From Onthophagus taurus (lineage: Eukaryota; Arthropoda; Insecta; Coleoptera; Scarabaeidae): a stretch of DNA of 64,000 nt. The translations under genes were made by a program, and so were the position numbers. Location of the stretch: positions 3,348,001 through 3,412,000 of the forward strand of contig NC_091968.1 in the NCBI RefSeq assembly GCF_036711975.1. Reading direction: 5' to 3'. Of this stretch, positions 33,985 to 64,000 are shown piece by piece (position 1 is the first letter of the stretch; every line of letters begins with the position of its first letter). The notes beneath the pieces were generated by a model. That model worked only from the letters and a program-made list of their open reading frames with translations, was not told the origin of the DNA and did no database searches.

Positions 33985-35080
33985 ACCTAGAGTTAAAACT
34001 GGAATTAACACTAGACCTAGACTGGTTTAGACGTGAGTCTTTTAAAGATGGCTAAACCTGAATGATTCTAGTGTTAGTTCTAACGCTAGTATTAATTCTT
34101 ATTTTAGTTGTTATTCAACATTAGATTGTTGTACATTCTTCATTAAACTAAAACTAGAACTAACACTAAACCTAAAACTAGAAACATTCGGGTTTAGCCA
34201 TACGTCTCATAAGACGGCTAAACCTGAATGATTCTAATTTTTGGGTCTAGTGTTAGCTCTAGTGACAGTGATAATGTAAAACTAGAACTAACACTAGAAT
34301 TAGAACTAGGAACATTCGGGTTTAGCCGTCTTAAGAGATGTACGACTAAACCCAAATGATTCTAGTTTTAGGTATAGTGTTAGTTCTAGATTTTTCAGAC
34401 AGTGTTAGTGTAATACTAGACCTAGAACGTTTCCGGTTTAGCTGTGCATCTGAAAACGTCTTTTAATTGTTGTGCAGCGCCAGATTGTTGTATATTTTTA
34501 TTAAACCAAAAGTAGAACTAACACTAGACCAAGAACTAGAATCATTTAGCCGTCTTATGAGACGCTCGGCTAAACCCGAATGTTTCTAGTTTTAATGTTA
34601 GTTCTAGTGTAAAACAAGAACTAACTGTATACCTAGAATTAGAATCATTTGGGTTTAGCCGTCTTTACAGACGTGTGGCTAAACCCAAACGATTCTACTT
34701 CTAGGTATAGTGTTAGTTCTACATAGTAACAGTGTTAGTGTAAAACTAGAACTAACACTAGACCTAGAACTAAAAAAAAAATCGGGTTTAGCCATGCGTC
34801 TGAAGAAAGTTTCTAGTTTTAGGTCGTTAGTTCTAGTTTTTGTCGTTATTCAGTGCTAGATTGTTGTATATTTTTATTGAGCGAAAACTAGAACTAACTA
34901 ATAATCTTTGTCGTTTGAAAGCCAGGTATATTCAATAATAATTATGTATATTAAATGTAAGAATAGTGAGTCTCTTAAGATGGCAAAACCTGAATGTTTC
35001 TAGTTCTTGGTTTAGTGTTAGTTCTAATTTTAATTGTTATTCAACACTAGATTATTCTTTAATATATCAAAATATATAGG
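33985..35080. repeat. CTAG-rich hairpin repeat block
   Basis: About eight arm pairs. Several loops carry the gttattcagcgctagattg / tgtatatttttatt class. A copy of the ctttgtcgtttgaaagc module is near 34905. The block decays towards 35080. Confidence 0.85.
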
Positions 35081-36573
35081 ATTATTAATAAATAAAACTC
35101 AAAAAAACAAATTAATAAGTTACTGAAATTTATTTAAAAATGAATCCCTAATAAAAAGATGAAAACTAAGCATATATACGTTATTTTATATTATATTTAT
35201 ATATAGATTTTAATAATATATTATATGTACTTTATTGTAGCATACACATAGTTTCTTGTATTTTTTCTGTTTTTTTTTTATTAATTTTAAAACTCTCATG
35301 AGACAGGAAAGTGTAGTAGTAATAAAAACCCAAGATTTTGCAATAAACGGGGTTGAAGGTATGGGTTTTAAAGAGGATAATGAGACACTGCATCAAAAAC
35401 TGGGTGTGGGGAGGAGTCGCTATAATAAACTAACTCAAAATACAAAAAAGTATAAAGAAAAAAACTTAACGCGCTCTCTCGATAATTTTTTTCGTATTTT
35501 TTTAACATTTAAAAGTGTACAGCCAACTTTCACAAACGTTAACATATAACTACGACCTACTACTTTGATTTTTTTTATACGCCGGACCAACGAAACCTCG
35601 TCCATCTCATTCACTTTGACGATTCCTAACTATGTACAGTGGTGTTCCTGTTGCCCAAAAAGTAGACGAAGGGGGGATGGCCGACGACAAAAATTTTTTA
35701 CTTAAGTATGCCCATTTTTAATTTTTTACTAATTACTTAAACATTTGCGGCGGCGCTCTTACGTTGTTGTGTACATTATTTAATTAATTAAATTTTTTAA
35801 ATCCTTTTTTATTTTTCATTTCCGTCCTCGCTAATGAAGTATTTTTGATAAATTTAATTTCTTAGTTTTTTTTTTTTTTATTTAAATGACAACAAAATAG
35901 CGTACGGTGAGGCTCCACTACTACGTTGATGATTTTTCTAAACAAGTTAAAAATATATTATTAATAATCATTTTTTATAATTATTGTTTATTCAACATAT
36001 CTCGTTGAATATTAATACATTAATTTTTAATGTAATTCAGAAATAACTTCATTTGCAATCTTCAAATTTCTTAATTTGTGTTTGTATCTCTTGTTTAGGA
36101 AGGGATTCAATAAGAATTAACACAAGAAGACTAGCTCAAGAAGTGGAAAGGACCCTTTTATTCCATTTAAGACACTCATCTGATAATTCAATTTAACAGA
36201 GAGGTTATGTTTTGCAACCAAGAAGATGTTATAACAATATATCCAATATACACAGTGTAAAAGTTAGTATATATAATAGTATATAATGCAACTATGAACC
36301 ATTTCCCTTTGACTTAATATGTCAGAAAAACCCAATGAGATTAACAAAATAAGAAGAACCTCTCTAGCCTTAATCAACCCAGCTATCATAATTTATTTAT
36401 ACTTTTATAATTTGAAGATTGTAAGTCATGAAGTAATTCCTCAGTGTTAAACTAAAAATATATAAAACATTTAAAAAGTTTATAAATAAATATCGAATAA
36501 AAAATTATTAGAATTTACCTGCAATGTGGCAATAACCGAATAATATTGCTAAAAACCCAGCGCTTCTTCGTAA
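35081..36573. other. Rab11 3' UTR and intergenic DNA
   Basis: Very AT-rich. The Rab11 3' UTR (minus strand) should extend left from 36573, and several TTTATT (complement of AATAAA) words are available, for example near 35978. A 97-codon plus-strand frame at 35256-35549 has low complexity and no known domain and is not called. The rest shows no structure. Confidence 0.45.
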
Positions 36574-40948
<4,375 letters not shown>

Positions 40949-41398
40949 TATTAAAACGGTTTCGTCTCTTATGGGTTTCGCGAGAAAAAAGGAAAACAAC
41001 AAATATATGTATATATAGATGTAGATATAACACTTGTATAGTTTTTAGTTCATATCACTACGGTTCGTGGGGATAACAAATATATAAGGGGGCGCGCACT
41101 TAACGTTATCACAGGCACATATTAGCACGGTTTTGGACACGTAACTAACCGATGACAGATATAAATCCAGGAAAATCGCCGTTAACTCGCACCAAAATGG
41201 CGGAAATTTTTTGTTTTATTGTTGGCTGACCGCCCCTTCCTTCAACGCAACCAATACTACGAATATAGCCGCACGTCGTATCAGCACTATATTCATTCAT
41301 ATATGAAGGATACGTTCTAAACTTAATCAAAATAAAAAAATTACAATTTTTATTCTATTATTATATTTAACACCAATCTAAACACATTTAATTAACAA
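40949..41398. promoter_or_regulatory. Rab11 5' region / NDUFAF4 3' flank
   Basis: The region between two minus-strand genes must contain the Rab11 promoter and 5' UTR. A ccaaaatggcgg motif at 41190-41201, the core of YY1/Pho-type sites, lies about 240 bp upstream of the start codon. No clear TATA box. Confidence 0.45.
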
Positions 41399-42129
41399 CT
41401 ATTTATCGTTTTTTTTATCTTTAAAGTCCAACATTTTTAATTTGTTGTGTACTGTAATTTTCTTTCGAGGCACCGCGGGCCCCGCAAATTTTGCTTTTAC
41501 ATCTCGTTCTTGTGGAATATAAACTTCGTACATTTTGTAATACTTCAATATGTGATCTTAAAAAAATGACTTATAAAAAGTTAATTTATTAATAGATTAA
41601 AAAAAATCTTACTTGTTGTATCTTCTGGAAGTAAATACTGTTCAGCTATTTTACTAGCACTAAATGTTTTTTTATCGCTTTGATGATCAGATATAAATTT
41701 AACCACATTTCTCAATGTAACTCGCCCCAAAGGAACTTTTTTAGGTTCGTAAAATCCATAATCTCCACTATCTACGTACGTTCTAGAAGTAGGTAAAGGT
41801 CTATCAGGGTTTGTTGTGCCTTGCGATTCATGTTTAACCTAAAATGATATTATATTGTATAAATTAATTAGTTAATTTAAAAAAATTACCATTGGATCAT
41901 GAGATCTAATAAATACATCTTTTAAACGTTTATCTAAACCATCATCTTTCTCTAAAGCCTTTTTGAATTCTTCAGGTTGATTTTTAAGCATTTGTTGGTA
42001 ACTTAATTCATCCGATTTGTATTTAGGTGCTGGAGTTGGTTTTGGTTGAGAAATAACTTTATGAGCTCTACTTTCTATATTAAATTCTCGTATTGGTTTC
42101 GTTATAATTTTCGATATAGTTTTACCCAT
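41399..42129 (-). CDS. NDUFAF4: Complex I assembly factor NDUFAF4
   Basis: Mitochondrial inner-membrane-associated factor needed to assemble NADH:ubiquinone oxidoreductase. Exons 42129-41890, 41838-41613 and 41556-41399 join in phase (0, then 1) to 207 residues, slightly longer than the human 175. The family signature is clear in the first exon: IREFNIESRAHKVISQ, KPTPAPKYKSD and LDKRLKDVFIRSHDP. Later parts include PLGRVTLRNVVKFISDH and the C-terminal KYYKMYEVYIP. Introns are 51 and 56 bp. The start Met is followed by Gly, as in relatives. It is head-to-head with LATS. Confidence 0.9.
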
Positions 42130-43098
42130 GACATCAATAAATAATGATTTAATTTATATTTTATATTAATTAAACAATTTAGAGCTTCACACGTTCGGTT
42201 ACTTAACTAAGTTGAGGTTATGTTCAGTGTGATTTTGACAGAAGAAATTTATTTTGTTTTAATTTGATGATATTAATAAATAAGAGTAGATATTAGGATC
42301 GATTTATTTAAGTATTATTTTATTAATTTTTTTAAGGTTACGTTATTAATTAAGAATTATTTTTAATTTTGAAATTTGCTATCAGAAATAAAGGGTGCAA
42401 GGTTGGCAACCGTGGTCCCGTAAAATATGGCGCAGATGACAGATATCTAAAACTCGAACGATTTTCTTTGTTTTCGTTCGCGATTGAGTGCCTTTTAGCG
42501 TTAATCCCACCAAATTTCCGGAAAACCCGAAGAATACTGCCACGCGGATTACTTAAACGACCGGAAAAATCACCCGCCGCGAGAAGTGCTTATGCGGTGT
42601 TGTTAAATTCCTTTTAGAAAGAGACGGAACACGGCTTTAAATCTGTCAGATTTTCGCTCGTTTTATGGATTTTTGGGGAATATTTCGGAGGTAAGAAGTG
42701 TTTATGTACAAAATTCGCTACTGGGGAGACGATCCTTATGTTTATAATCACTATAATTCGTTTACTTAACCGAGTATTGCTAAAGAATGCCCCTCTGGTA
42801 TGCGATAAAAAGAGATGGACCGATCGCAATTTGGCACATATCTTTAGCATTGCCTGGGGCTTTCTTGCACATTGACAGATACTCTTATATTATCATTCAC
42901 ATATACAGAATCTGTGATTGTATTTAGAAGTTTTCGTAATTAATGTTTAATAATTAAATCTTAATTATTTCTAGAATTCCTATAAGTGAAGAGTTTTAAC
43001 CCAAAGTTATCAAATGTGAATCGTTTTCAAGAAAATCTGGAGTGCTAGCTAAGCTAGCGTGCAATGTGAGACGATTGAGGGACGTTTGAGGGCCCAGT
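42130..43098 (+). promoter_or_regulatory. Bidirectional promoter and LATS 5' UTR
   Basis: About 970 bp separate the divergent NDUFAF4 and LATS start codons. Around 42400-42690 the sequence is less AT-rich and probably transcribed as the LATS 5' UTR. A good donor (cggag|gtaagaagt, intron from 42691) and acceptor (ttatttctag|aatt, to 42974) predict a 284-bp 5' UTR intron. The open frame at 42369-42617 matches nothing and is treated as UTR. Confidence 0.5.
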
Positions 43099-57986
<14,888 letters not shown>

Positions 57987-59625
57987 AAAAAAAAGGGGGA
58001 AAAATCTTTTTTTCTTTTTGTTTTTTATTTTTGTTTAAAATTTTCGGGCTGGAACCCGATTATAAAATTATAACCCCGTCCAAAAATGTGCTCTCTCTGT
58101 ATTTATCTCTCTCACTCTATAATACATAAAAAAATGTTTGTGGAGGAAATGATTTTATAAAAATGAAAAGAAGAAAAGATGGGAAAATCAGGTTAGAAAA
58201 TGATAGGAAAGGTTTTTTTTGGATTGCATCTGTGATATTGTTAATATCATTTAATTTTTTTGGATTAAAAGGTAAGGTGATGATGGAGGATTTATTACAA
58301 AATATATGGATTGATTTTTTTTTTGTTTGAGGAAAATTTAAGTGCTCAATTTTAACTCTAATAATTTAAATAGAATGAGGAAAAAGCGCGAGAAATGAAA
58401 ATAAAATAAATAAACTAACATAAATGTAGATTTTAAACAAACGTGTAAAGTACAAGTTTTTTCTTTTTTTGTAGTATATTTGTGTACTAAAAAATTAAAC
58501 TGGAGTTATCTTTAATAAAAGAGTTGATCGAATAACGTTGTACAGAAACTATAAATATTTTTTAAAAAACAATAAATTATTATGAGAAAAAGAAAATGAT
58601 GTGAACATTATGGTGCTATGTTATCATAGATTTTTAAAATGATTTTAAGAAAAAATACACTATTTATGTATACACATTGTGATTTTATTTATTTATGAAT
58701 ACTTAAATCATTTTGTGTATGTATGTGATAAAAAAATATTGGACAAATTAACACGATTAATAAATTATTAACAGCAAAGAAAAAAAAGTTATTTTCTTTT
58801 TGAAAAAAATAAAGTGTAAATACCATGTAAAAATACTCTGATTAGGATACTAATTTTTTTGGTTGTAAATAAACATAAAATGGTATCCGTTCGATTTTTT
58901 TTCTAGATTGTAACGAATATTTAATGTAATTTAGAGATCTAATTTGCTAATTTTTATTTGTTGCACAAAATCGATAAAAATACAAAAATAAAAAAGTATA
59001 AGTAATAAATATTAAAAAAATGAAAACATAAAACTATTTGCGAACACTGCCTTAACATTTTGACAATAATCTATCTCCTAAAAAATATTAAAAAACTTAT
59101 TTTAGTTCTTTATTTTTTTAAAGAGAAATTTGTATAGCTTTTAAATTCCTTTAAAAGTTAATAAACAATTCTTTTCCCCCCAATTCAATCCCACAAACTA
59201 TTTTTTCTAATCTTAATATTTGTAATAACGCATAATTTTAGCCTAAGTTATGTACTAGTTCGTCAATTTCTAGTCTATTTTTTTTTTGTTTTTTTTTAAG
59301 AAAACCGATTCGAGAACCGCAGTTCTTTTTCAAAATAAACGGGAAATTTATTATTTTTTATTATTATTATTATTCTATTTCGGTTGTTCCTGTCGTGTTT
59401 CGCTTTTCAAATGAAAAAAAAACTACTAAGTAAAGAATAAAATAAAAATAAAGAAACGAAAAAAACGGTTCAAAACGTTCGAGTGTACCGAACAAAAACG
59501 AAAAATTGTTTCAGTGCCTTTAATCGTAGAGAGCTGTTCATTGTAAATGTGTGTACAGAAAAATAATTATTTACTTTTCAAAAAATAAAGGGTTTTTATT
59601 TAATTTTTTTCCTAGTTTCTGAAAT
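57987..59625 (+). other. LATS 3' UTR
   Basis: Very AT-rich DNA with no open frame and no transposon insertion, in contrast to the introns. Candidate poly(A) signals AATAAA occur near 58808, 58869 and 59585. The last is followed by a T-rich stretch and is a plausible distal end. Confidence 0.5.
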
Positions 59626-59979
59626 CGTGGAAGTCCCATCCTCATTCCATATTATACCGGAAATTTCATATAACTCGCAATATATGAATCCAGTAATCAT
59701 AGTTGCGAAACTGCTATGCACTTGCACTGTCCCACATAAAATGCAACATAGCTTATAACACAGCAATTTGTAAAATGATAAGTATATTGTAAAAAAACAA
59801 ACAATTACACATATACAGGATGTTTAGAAATTGGTGGATAATGTACAAGTAGCGACATTCTTCGATCGACTCTGAATCAAAAATCTGAATATTAAAATGT
59901 TCTACTATGTTGCCAAACGTGTTTTCGAAAACTGTTATTAAAATTTGACTTTTGCATAGTACTTAACGACCGTCAAAAC
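59626..59979. other. Unassigned repeat-like DNA
   Basis: It shares tgtcccacataaaatgcaac with 18268-18287 and contains atacaggatgtttagaaattgg, a style typical of TA-flanked non-autonomous ends. No gene. Confidence 0.4.
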
Positions 59980-60620
59980 GATAGTTTTTTACGATTTTAC
60001 AGCGTTAACCAAAAACAAGTTCCAATTGTGACAACCACAAGGAGTAAAGAATGTTCTTGAGTTAATATTCGGGATTCTTGTTTTAACCCCTTTACTTACA
60101 CCGATCATGTTCGCTCCATTATTGTATCCGTTACACATCGACAGTTTTGGATATCTAAGTTGTGTTCTTCTAATTTTTTTTTAATATAGAATCTTAAATA
60201 CTCCCCCGTTGTTTTAACGACAGCCATAAATCCAATGAAGTTTTTTTCAATGTGACCAGTAGAAATATTGCAGTATCGCAGTATGATACTCATTTGTTCA
60301 GTACGTCTTACATCTCTGGTGCAACCAAGCATGATGGCATAATATTATGCTTGTTTTATTCTGTGCATAATTTCTCCAATAACTGAATCAGACGTTAATA
60401 CAATTAATTTATTTTGGATATCATGACTCAAATGATGTGAACAAGTTATACCAATGTTTTAGGGACTCTCTAATCAATTTTTCATTTTCCATATTTATCG
60501 TTAGTCCATGTTTAATTCCTTTGTATAGTTCCACCCATTTAAACATGAACTCAATGTATCCTTGAGTCTGGTCGTGACTTTGCAATATTCTTCATAAATC
60601 TTTCCAGTCACAACATACTT
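59980..60620 (-). pseudogene. hAT-like transposase remnant (DUF4371 region)
   Basis: Minus-strand text from 60332 downward reads EQMSIILRYCNISTGHIEKNF, IGFMAVVKTTGEYL and LEEHNLDIQNCR. After a frameshift NNGANMIGVSKGVKTRIP and CGCHNWNLFLVNAVKS follow (to about 59990). This order is that of DUF4371 proteins related to hAT transposases and ZMYM-type genes. Upstream fragments to about 60600 are weaker. It is broken. Confidence 0.72.
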
Positions 60621-60639
60621 CTTTTATTATTTGTACCTT

Positions 60640-60925
60640 TATACCTAGAACTAGAATCATTTGGTTTTAGCTGCAAGTCTCTAAAGACGGCTAAACCCGA
60701 ATGATTCTAGTTCTAGGTATAGTGTTAGTTCTAGTTTTACACTTGCACTGTCATTAGAACTAACATTAGACCTAGAACTAGAAACATTAGGGTCTCATAA
60801 GACGGCTAAAGCCGAATGATTCTAGTTCTAGGTCTTGCGTTAATTCTGGTAATAGTGTCAGTGTAAAACTAGAACTAACACTAGACCTAGAACTAGAAAG
60901 TATCGGGTTTAGCCGTGCGTCTTCG
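60640..60925. repeat. CTAG-rich hairpin repeat block
   Basis: Two arm pairs with short loops (tttacacttgcactgtca; gtaatagtgtcagtgtaa) and the hinge tctctaaagacggc. Confidence 0.85.
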
Positions 60926-61189
60926 TCTTCAAACTTTAGAAAAAATTAATATTTTGAACTTGGGGATTACATAAACCATAAAAAAGATGAGCAAATCACA
61001 CGACATTTGGAAAACTGACCTTTAACCATAACTATCATAAACTCGTTTCTAAAAAGTATATTATGGGAATTCCCTAAAAGTTTGACAATTTTCTCGTTTA
61101 AATGGAGTTCAATGCTATCTTTTGATACAAGTATTACATACTTATGCACCACGCAAAACAAATATGTAACAGCTACACATTTAGCTGCA
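60926..61189. other. Spacer between hairpin blocks
   Basis: A 64-codon minus-strand frame (61161-60967) has no recognisable domain. No other structure is seen. Confidence 0.4.
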
Positions 61190-61330
61190 TTCTAGTTTTA
61201 GGTTTAGTGTTAGTTCTAATTTTACATTAGCACTGTTAGTATGTAGAACTAACACTGTACCTAGAAGTTCCTAGAACTAGAATCATTTGGGTTTAGCCGC
61301 ACGTCTGTAAAGACGGCTAAATCTGGGTAT
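61190..61330. repeat. CTAG-rich hairpin unit abutting the satellite
   Basis: A single arm pair ends at gacggctaaatctgggtatc. Within it the sequence switches directly into the 153-bp satellite, so the satellite sits inside or beside a hairpin unit. Confidence 0.8.
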
Positions 61331-63148
61331 CCGGAGCATAATACAGAAAAACTTTAACTACAAAAGTTGTAGCAAATTGTACTCTTAACACAATGGTCTG
61401 TAACATTTTTGCTCCCAGATGCATCAATGTGGAGAATTTTTCAAAAATATGAAAATTAGAAGAGTGTTAAAAGAAATCGGCATCGGGAGCATAATACAGA
61501 AAAGCTTTAACTACAAAAGTTGTAGCAAACTTTACCATTAACACAATGGTATGTAATATTTTTGCTTCCAGATGCATCAATGTGGAGAATTTTTCAAAAA
61601 TATGATAATTAGAAGAGTGTTAAATAAAATCGGAATTCGGAGCATAATACAGAAAAACTTTAACTACAAAAGTTGTAGCAAATTGTACCCTTAACACAAT
61701 AGTCTGTAACATTTCTGCTCCCAGATGCAGCAATGTGGAGAATTTTTCAAAAATATGAAAATTAGAAGAGTGTTAAAAGAAATCGGTATCGGGAGCATAA
61801 TACAGAAAAGCTTTAACTACAAAAGTTGTAGCAAACTTTACCATTACCACAATGGTTTGTAACATTTTTGCTCCCAGATGCATCAATGTAGAGAATTTTT
61901 CAAAAATATGAAAATTAGAAGAGTGTTAAAAGAAATAAAACTTTTACTACAAAAGTTGTAGCAAATTGTACCCTTAAGACAATAGTCTGTAACATTTCTG
62001 CTCCCAGATGCATCAATGTGGAGAATTTTTCAAAAATATGAAAATTAGAAGAGTGTTAAAAGAAATCGGTATCGGGAGCATAATACAGAAAAGCTTTAAC
62101 TACAAAAGTTGTAGCAAACTTTACCATTAACACAATGGTATGTAATATTTTTGCTTCCAGATGCATCAATGTGGAGAATTTTTCAAAAATATGATAATTA
62201 GAAGAGTGTTAAATAAAATCGGAATTCGGAGCATAATACAGAAAAACTTTAACTACAAAAGTTGTAGCAAATTGTACCCTTAACACAATAGTCTGTAACA
62301 TTTCTGCTCCCAGATGCAGCAATGTGGAGAATTTTTCAAAAATATGAAAATTAGAAGAGTGTTAAAAGAAATCGGTATCGGGAGCATAATACAGAAAAGC
62401 TTTAACTACAAAAGTTGTAGCAAACTTTACCATTAACACAATGGTTTGTAACATTTTTGCTCCCAGATGCATCAATGTAGAGAATTTTTCAAAAATATGA
62501 AAATTAGAAGAGTGTTAAAAGAAATCGGTATCGGGAGCATAATACAGAAAAGCTTTAACTACAAAAGTTGTAGCAAACTTTACCATTAATACAATGGTTT
62601 GTAACATTTTTGCTCCTAGATGCATCAATGTAGAGAATTTTTCAAAGATATGAGAACTAGAAGAGTTAAAAAAAGTCGGTATCCGGAGCATAATACAGAA
62701 AAACTTTAACTACAAAAGTTTTAGGAAATTGTACCCTCAACACAATAGTCTGTAACATTTCTGCACCCAGATGCATCAATGTGGAGAATTTTTCAAAAAT
62801 ATGAAAATTAGAAGAGTGTTAAAAGAAATCGGTATCGGGAGCATAATACAGAAAAGCTTTAACTACAAAAGTTGTAGCAAACTTTACCATTAAAACAATG
62901 GTTTGTAACATTTTTGCTCCCAGATGCATCAATGTAGAGAATTTTTCAAAAATATGAGAACTAGAAGAGTGTTAAAAAAAGTCATCGGTATCCGGAGCAT
63001 AATACAGAAAAACTTTAACTACAAAAGTTGTAGCAAATTGTACCCTAGCACAATAGTCTGTAATGAATTTTTCAAAAATATGAAAATTAGAAGAGTGTCA
63101 TTATACAGAAAAACTTTAACTACAAAAGTTGTAGCAAATTGTACTCTT
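61331..63148. repeat. 153-bp satellite array with alternating monomer types
   Basis: The landmark ggagcataatac recurs at 61333, 61486, 61639, 61792, about 62078, 62230, 62383, 62535, 62687, 62840 and 62996, plus truncated copies. Each monomer contains the dyad actacaaaagttgtag. Two types differ in the next segment: A has aactttaccattaacacaat, B has aattgtacccttaacacaat. They mostly alternate, forming an about 306-bp dimer. A block of about four monomers (from 61486) is repeated from 62078. Short open frames in the array are by-products. Confidence 0.92.
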
Positions 63149-64000
63149 AACGAATGATTCTAGTTCTAGGTATAGTGTTAGTTCTAGTTTTACACTTATA
63201 CTTTCACAGAACTAACATTAGACCTAGAATTAGAAATATTCGGGTTTAACCGTGCATCTCATAAAACGGCTAAAGCCGAATGATTCTAGTTCTAGGTCTT
63301 GTGTTAGTTCTAGTGATAGAGCTATTGCAAAACTAGATTCAACACTAGACCAAGAACTAGAATCATTCGGCTTTAGCCGTTTTATGAGATGCACGGTTAA
63401 ACCCGAATATTTCTAATTCTAGGTCTAATGTTAGTTCTGTGAAAGTATAAGTGTAAAACTAGAACTAACACTATACCTAGAACTAGAATCATTCGTTAAG
63501 AGTACAATTTGCTACAACTTTTGTAGTTAAAGTTTTTCTGTATAATGACACTCTTCTAATTTTCATATTTTTGAAAAATTCATTACAGACTATTGTGCTA
63601 GGGTACAATTTGCTACAACTTTTGTAGTTAAAGTTTTTCTGTATTATGCTCCGGATACCGATGACTTTTTTTAACACTCTTCTAGTTCTCATATTTTTGA
63701 AAAATTCTCTACATTGATGCATCTGGGAGCAAAAATGTTACAAACCATTGTTTTAATGGTAAAGTTTGCTACAACTTTTGTAGTTAAAGCTTTTCTGTAT
63801 TATGCTCCCGATACCGATTTCTTTTAACACTCTTCTAATTTTCATATTTTTGAAAAATTCTCCACATTGATGCATCTGGGTGCAGAAATGTTACAGACTA
63901 TTGTGTTGAGGGTACAATTTCCTAAAACTTTTGTAGTTAAAGTTTTTCTGTATTATGCTCCGGATACCGACTTTTTTTAACTCTTCTAGTTCTCATATCT
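62646..64000. repeat. Large perfect palindrome centred near 63323
   Basis: Every base compared from 62646 to about 63285 is mirrored as the reverse complement from about 63361 to 64000 (positions sum to 126646). This includes rare variants such as ttttaggaaattgtaccctc and gcacccag. The central about 75 bp is an imperfect CTAG hairpin. The right arm runs off the window, so the full length is unknown. Two identical 77-residue frames (62924-63157 plus, 63489-63722 minus) are a consequence. Confidence 0.93.
63150..63500. repeat. CTAG-rich hairpin units at the palindrome centre
   Basis: Three nested arm pairs, with cgaatgattctagttctagg at the left and its complement at the right. The innermost loop is tgatagagctattgcaaa. 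Here the hairpin family forms the turning point between oppositely oriented satellite arrays. Confidence 0.88.

Noticed and set aside
35256-35549. 97-codon plus-strand open frame
   Set aside because: Low-complexity, Lys/Asn/Phe-rich text in AT-rich DNA with no domain and no good splice or start context.
42369-42617. 82-codon frame upstream of LATS
   Set aside because: It matches nothing, lies in the presumed 5' UTR/promoter, and a convincing LATS start is at 43099.
62924-63722. Two identical 77-residue frames on opposite strands
   Set aside because: They are satellite sequence read twice because of the palindrome and have no coding character.

Overview
The window is nuclear DNA of an insect, most likely a beetle. 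That placement is inferred from protein character, very AT-rich non-coding DNA, native introns of about 48-59 bp and the mix of transposons; the order is not proven. Eight host protein-coding genes can be read. Splice phases and lengths close exactly for six of them; PSMD5 is partial, and one serine protease has a one-base phase problem.

Layout: (1) 1-2.1 kb, the 5' part of PSMD5 (minus), with a 9-bp-TSD MITE and a decayed THAP-domain fragment beyond it. (2) 2.4-3.4 kb, a complete trypsin-like protease (plus). (3) 3.5-11.3 kb, a complete BTB-BACK-Kelch gene whose fourth intron holds 5.7 kb of transposons: a Jockey-like element inside piggyBac debris and a pogo-like element inside the Jockey ORF. 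(4) 11.3-16.4 kb, a foldback element and a block of CTAG-rich hairpin repeats. (5) 16.4-22.6 kb, a second serine protease (minus) whose largest intron contains intronless RFC3 on the same strand and a Tigger-type transposon. (6) 22.7-28.4 kb, repeats between two copies of a roughly 290-bp segment carrying the protease 5' end. (7) TRMT61A (28.4-29.4 kb, minus). (8) 29.6-35.1 kb, a MITE, a broken piggyBac interrupted by a hAT element, and more hairpin repeats. (9) Rab11 (36.6-40.9 kb, minus), NDUFAF4 (41.4-42.1 kb, minus) and, divergently, LATS/warts (43.1-58.0 kb, plus). (10) 59.6-64.0 kb, a hAT-like remnant, a 153-bp satellite and a large perfect palindrome that runs off the window end.

The host genes are unrelated housekeeping and signalling loci: Hippo kinase, recycling-endosome GTPase, complex I assembly, replication clamp loading, tRNA m1A58 methylation, proteasome assembly, digestion or proteolysis, and a Kelch adaptor. 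What links them is how they tolerate insertions. Both large LATS introns are ordinary 51- and 56-bp introns that each took one TA-target transposon, which then collected nested insertions. Removing the outer element leaves the reading frame and splice sites intact.

The most unusual signal is a dispersed family of CTAG-rich repeats in at least eleven blocks. Each unit is a hairpin and adjacent units are joined by a second dyad, so either strand would fold into chained hairpins. I could not assign it to a known superfamily. No tRNA, rRNA or CRISPR array was seen.
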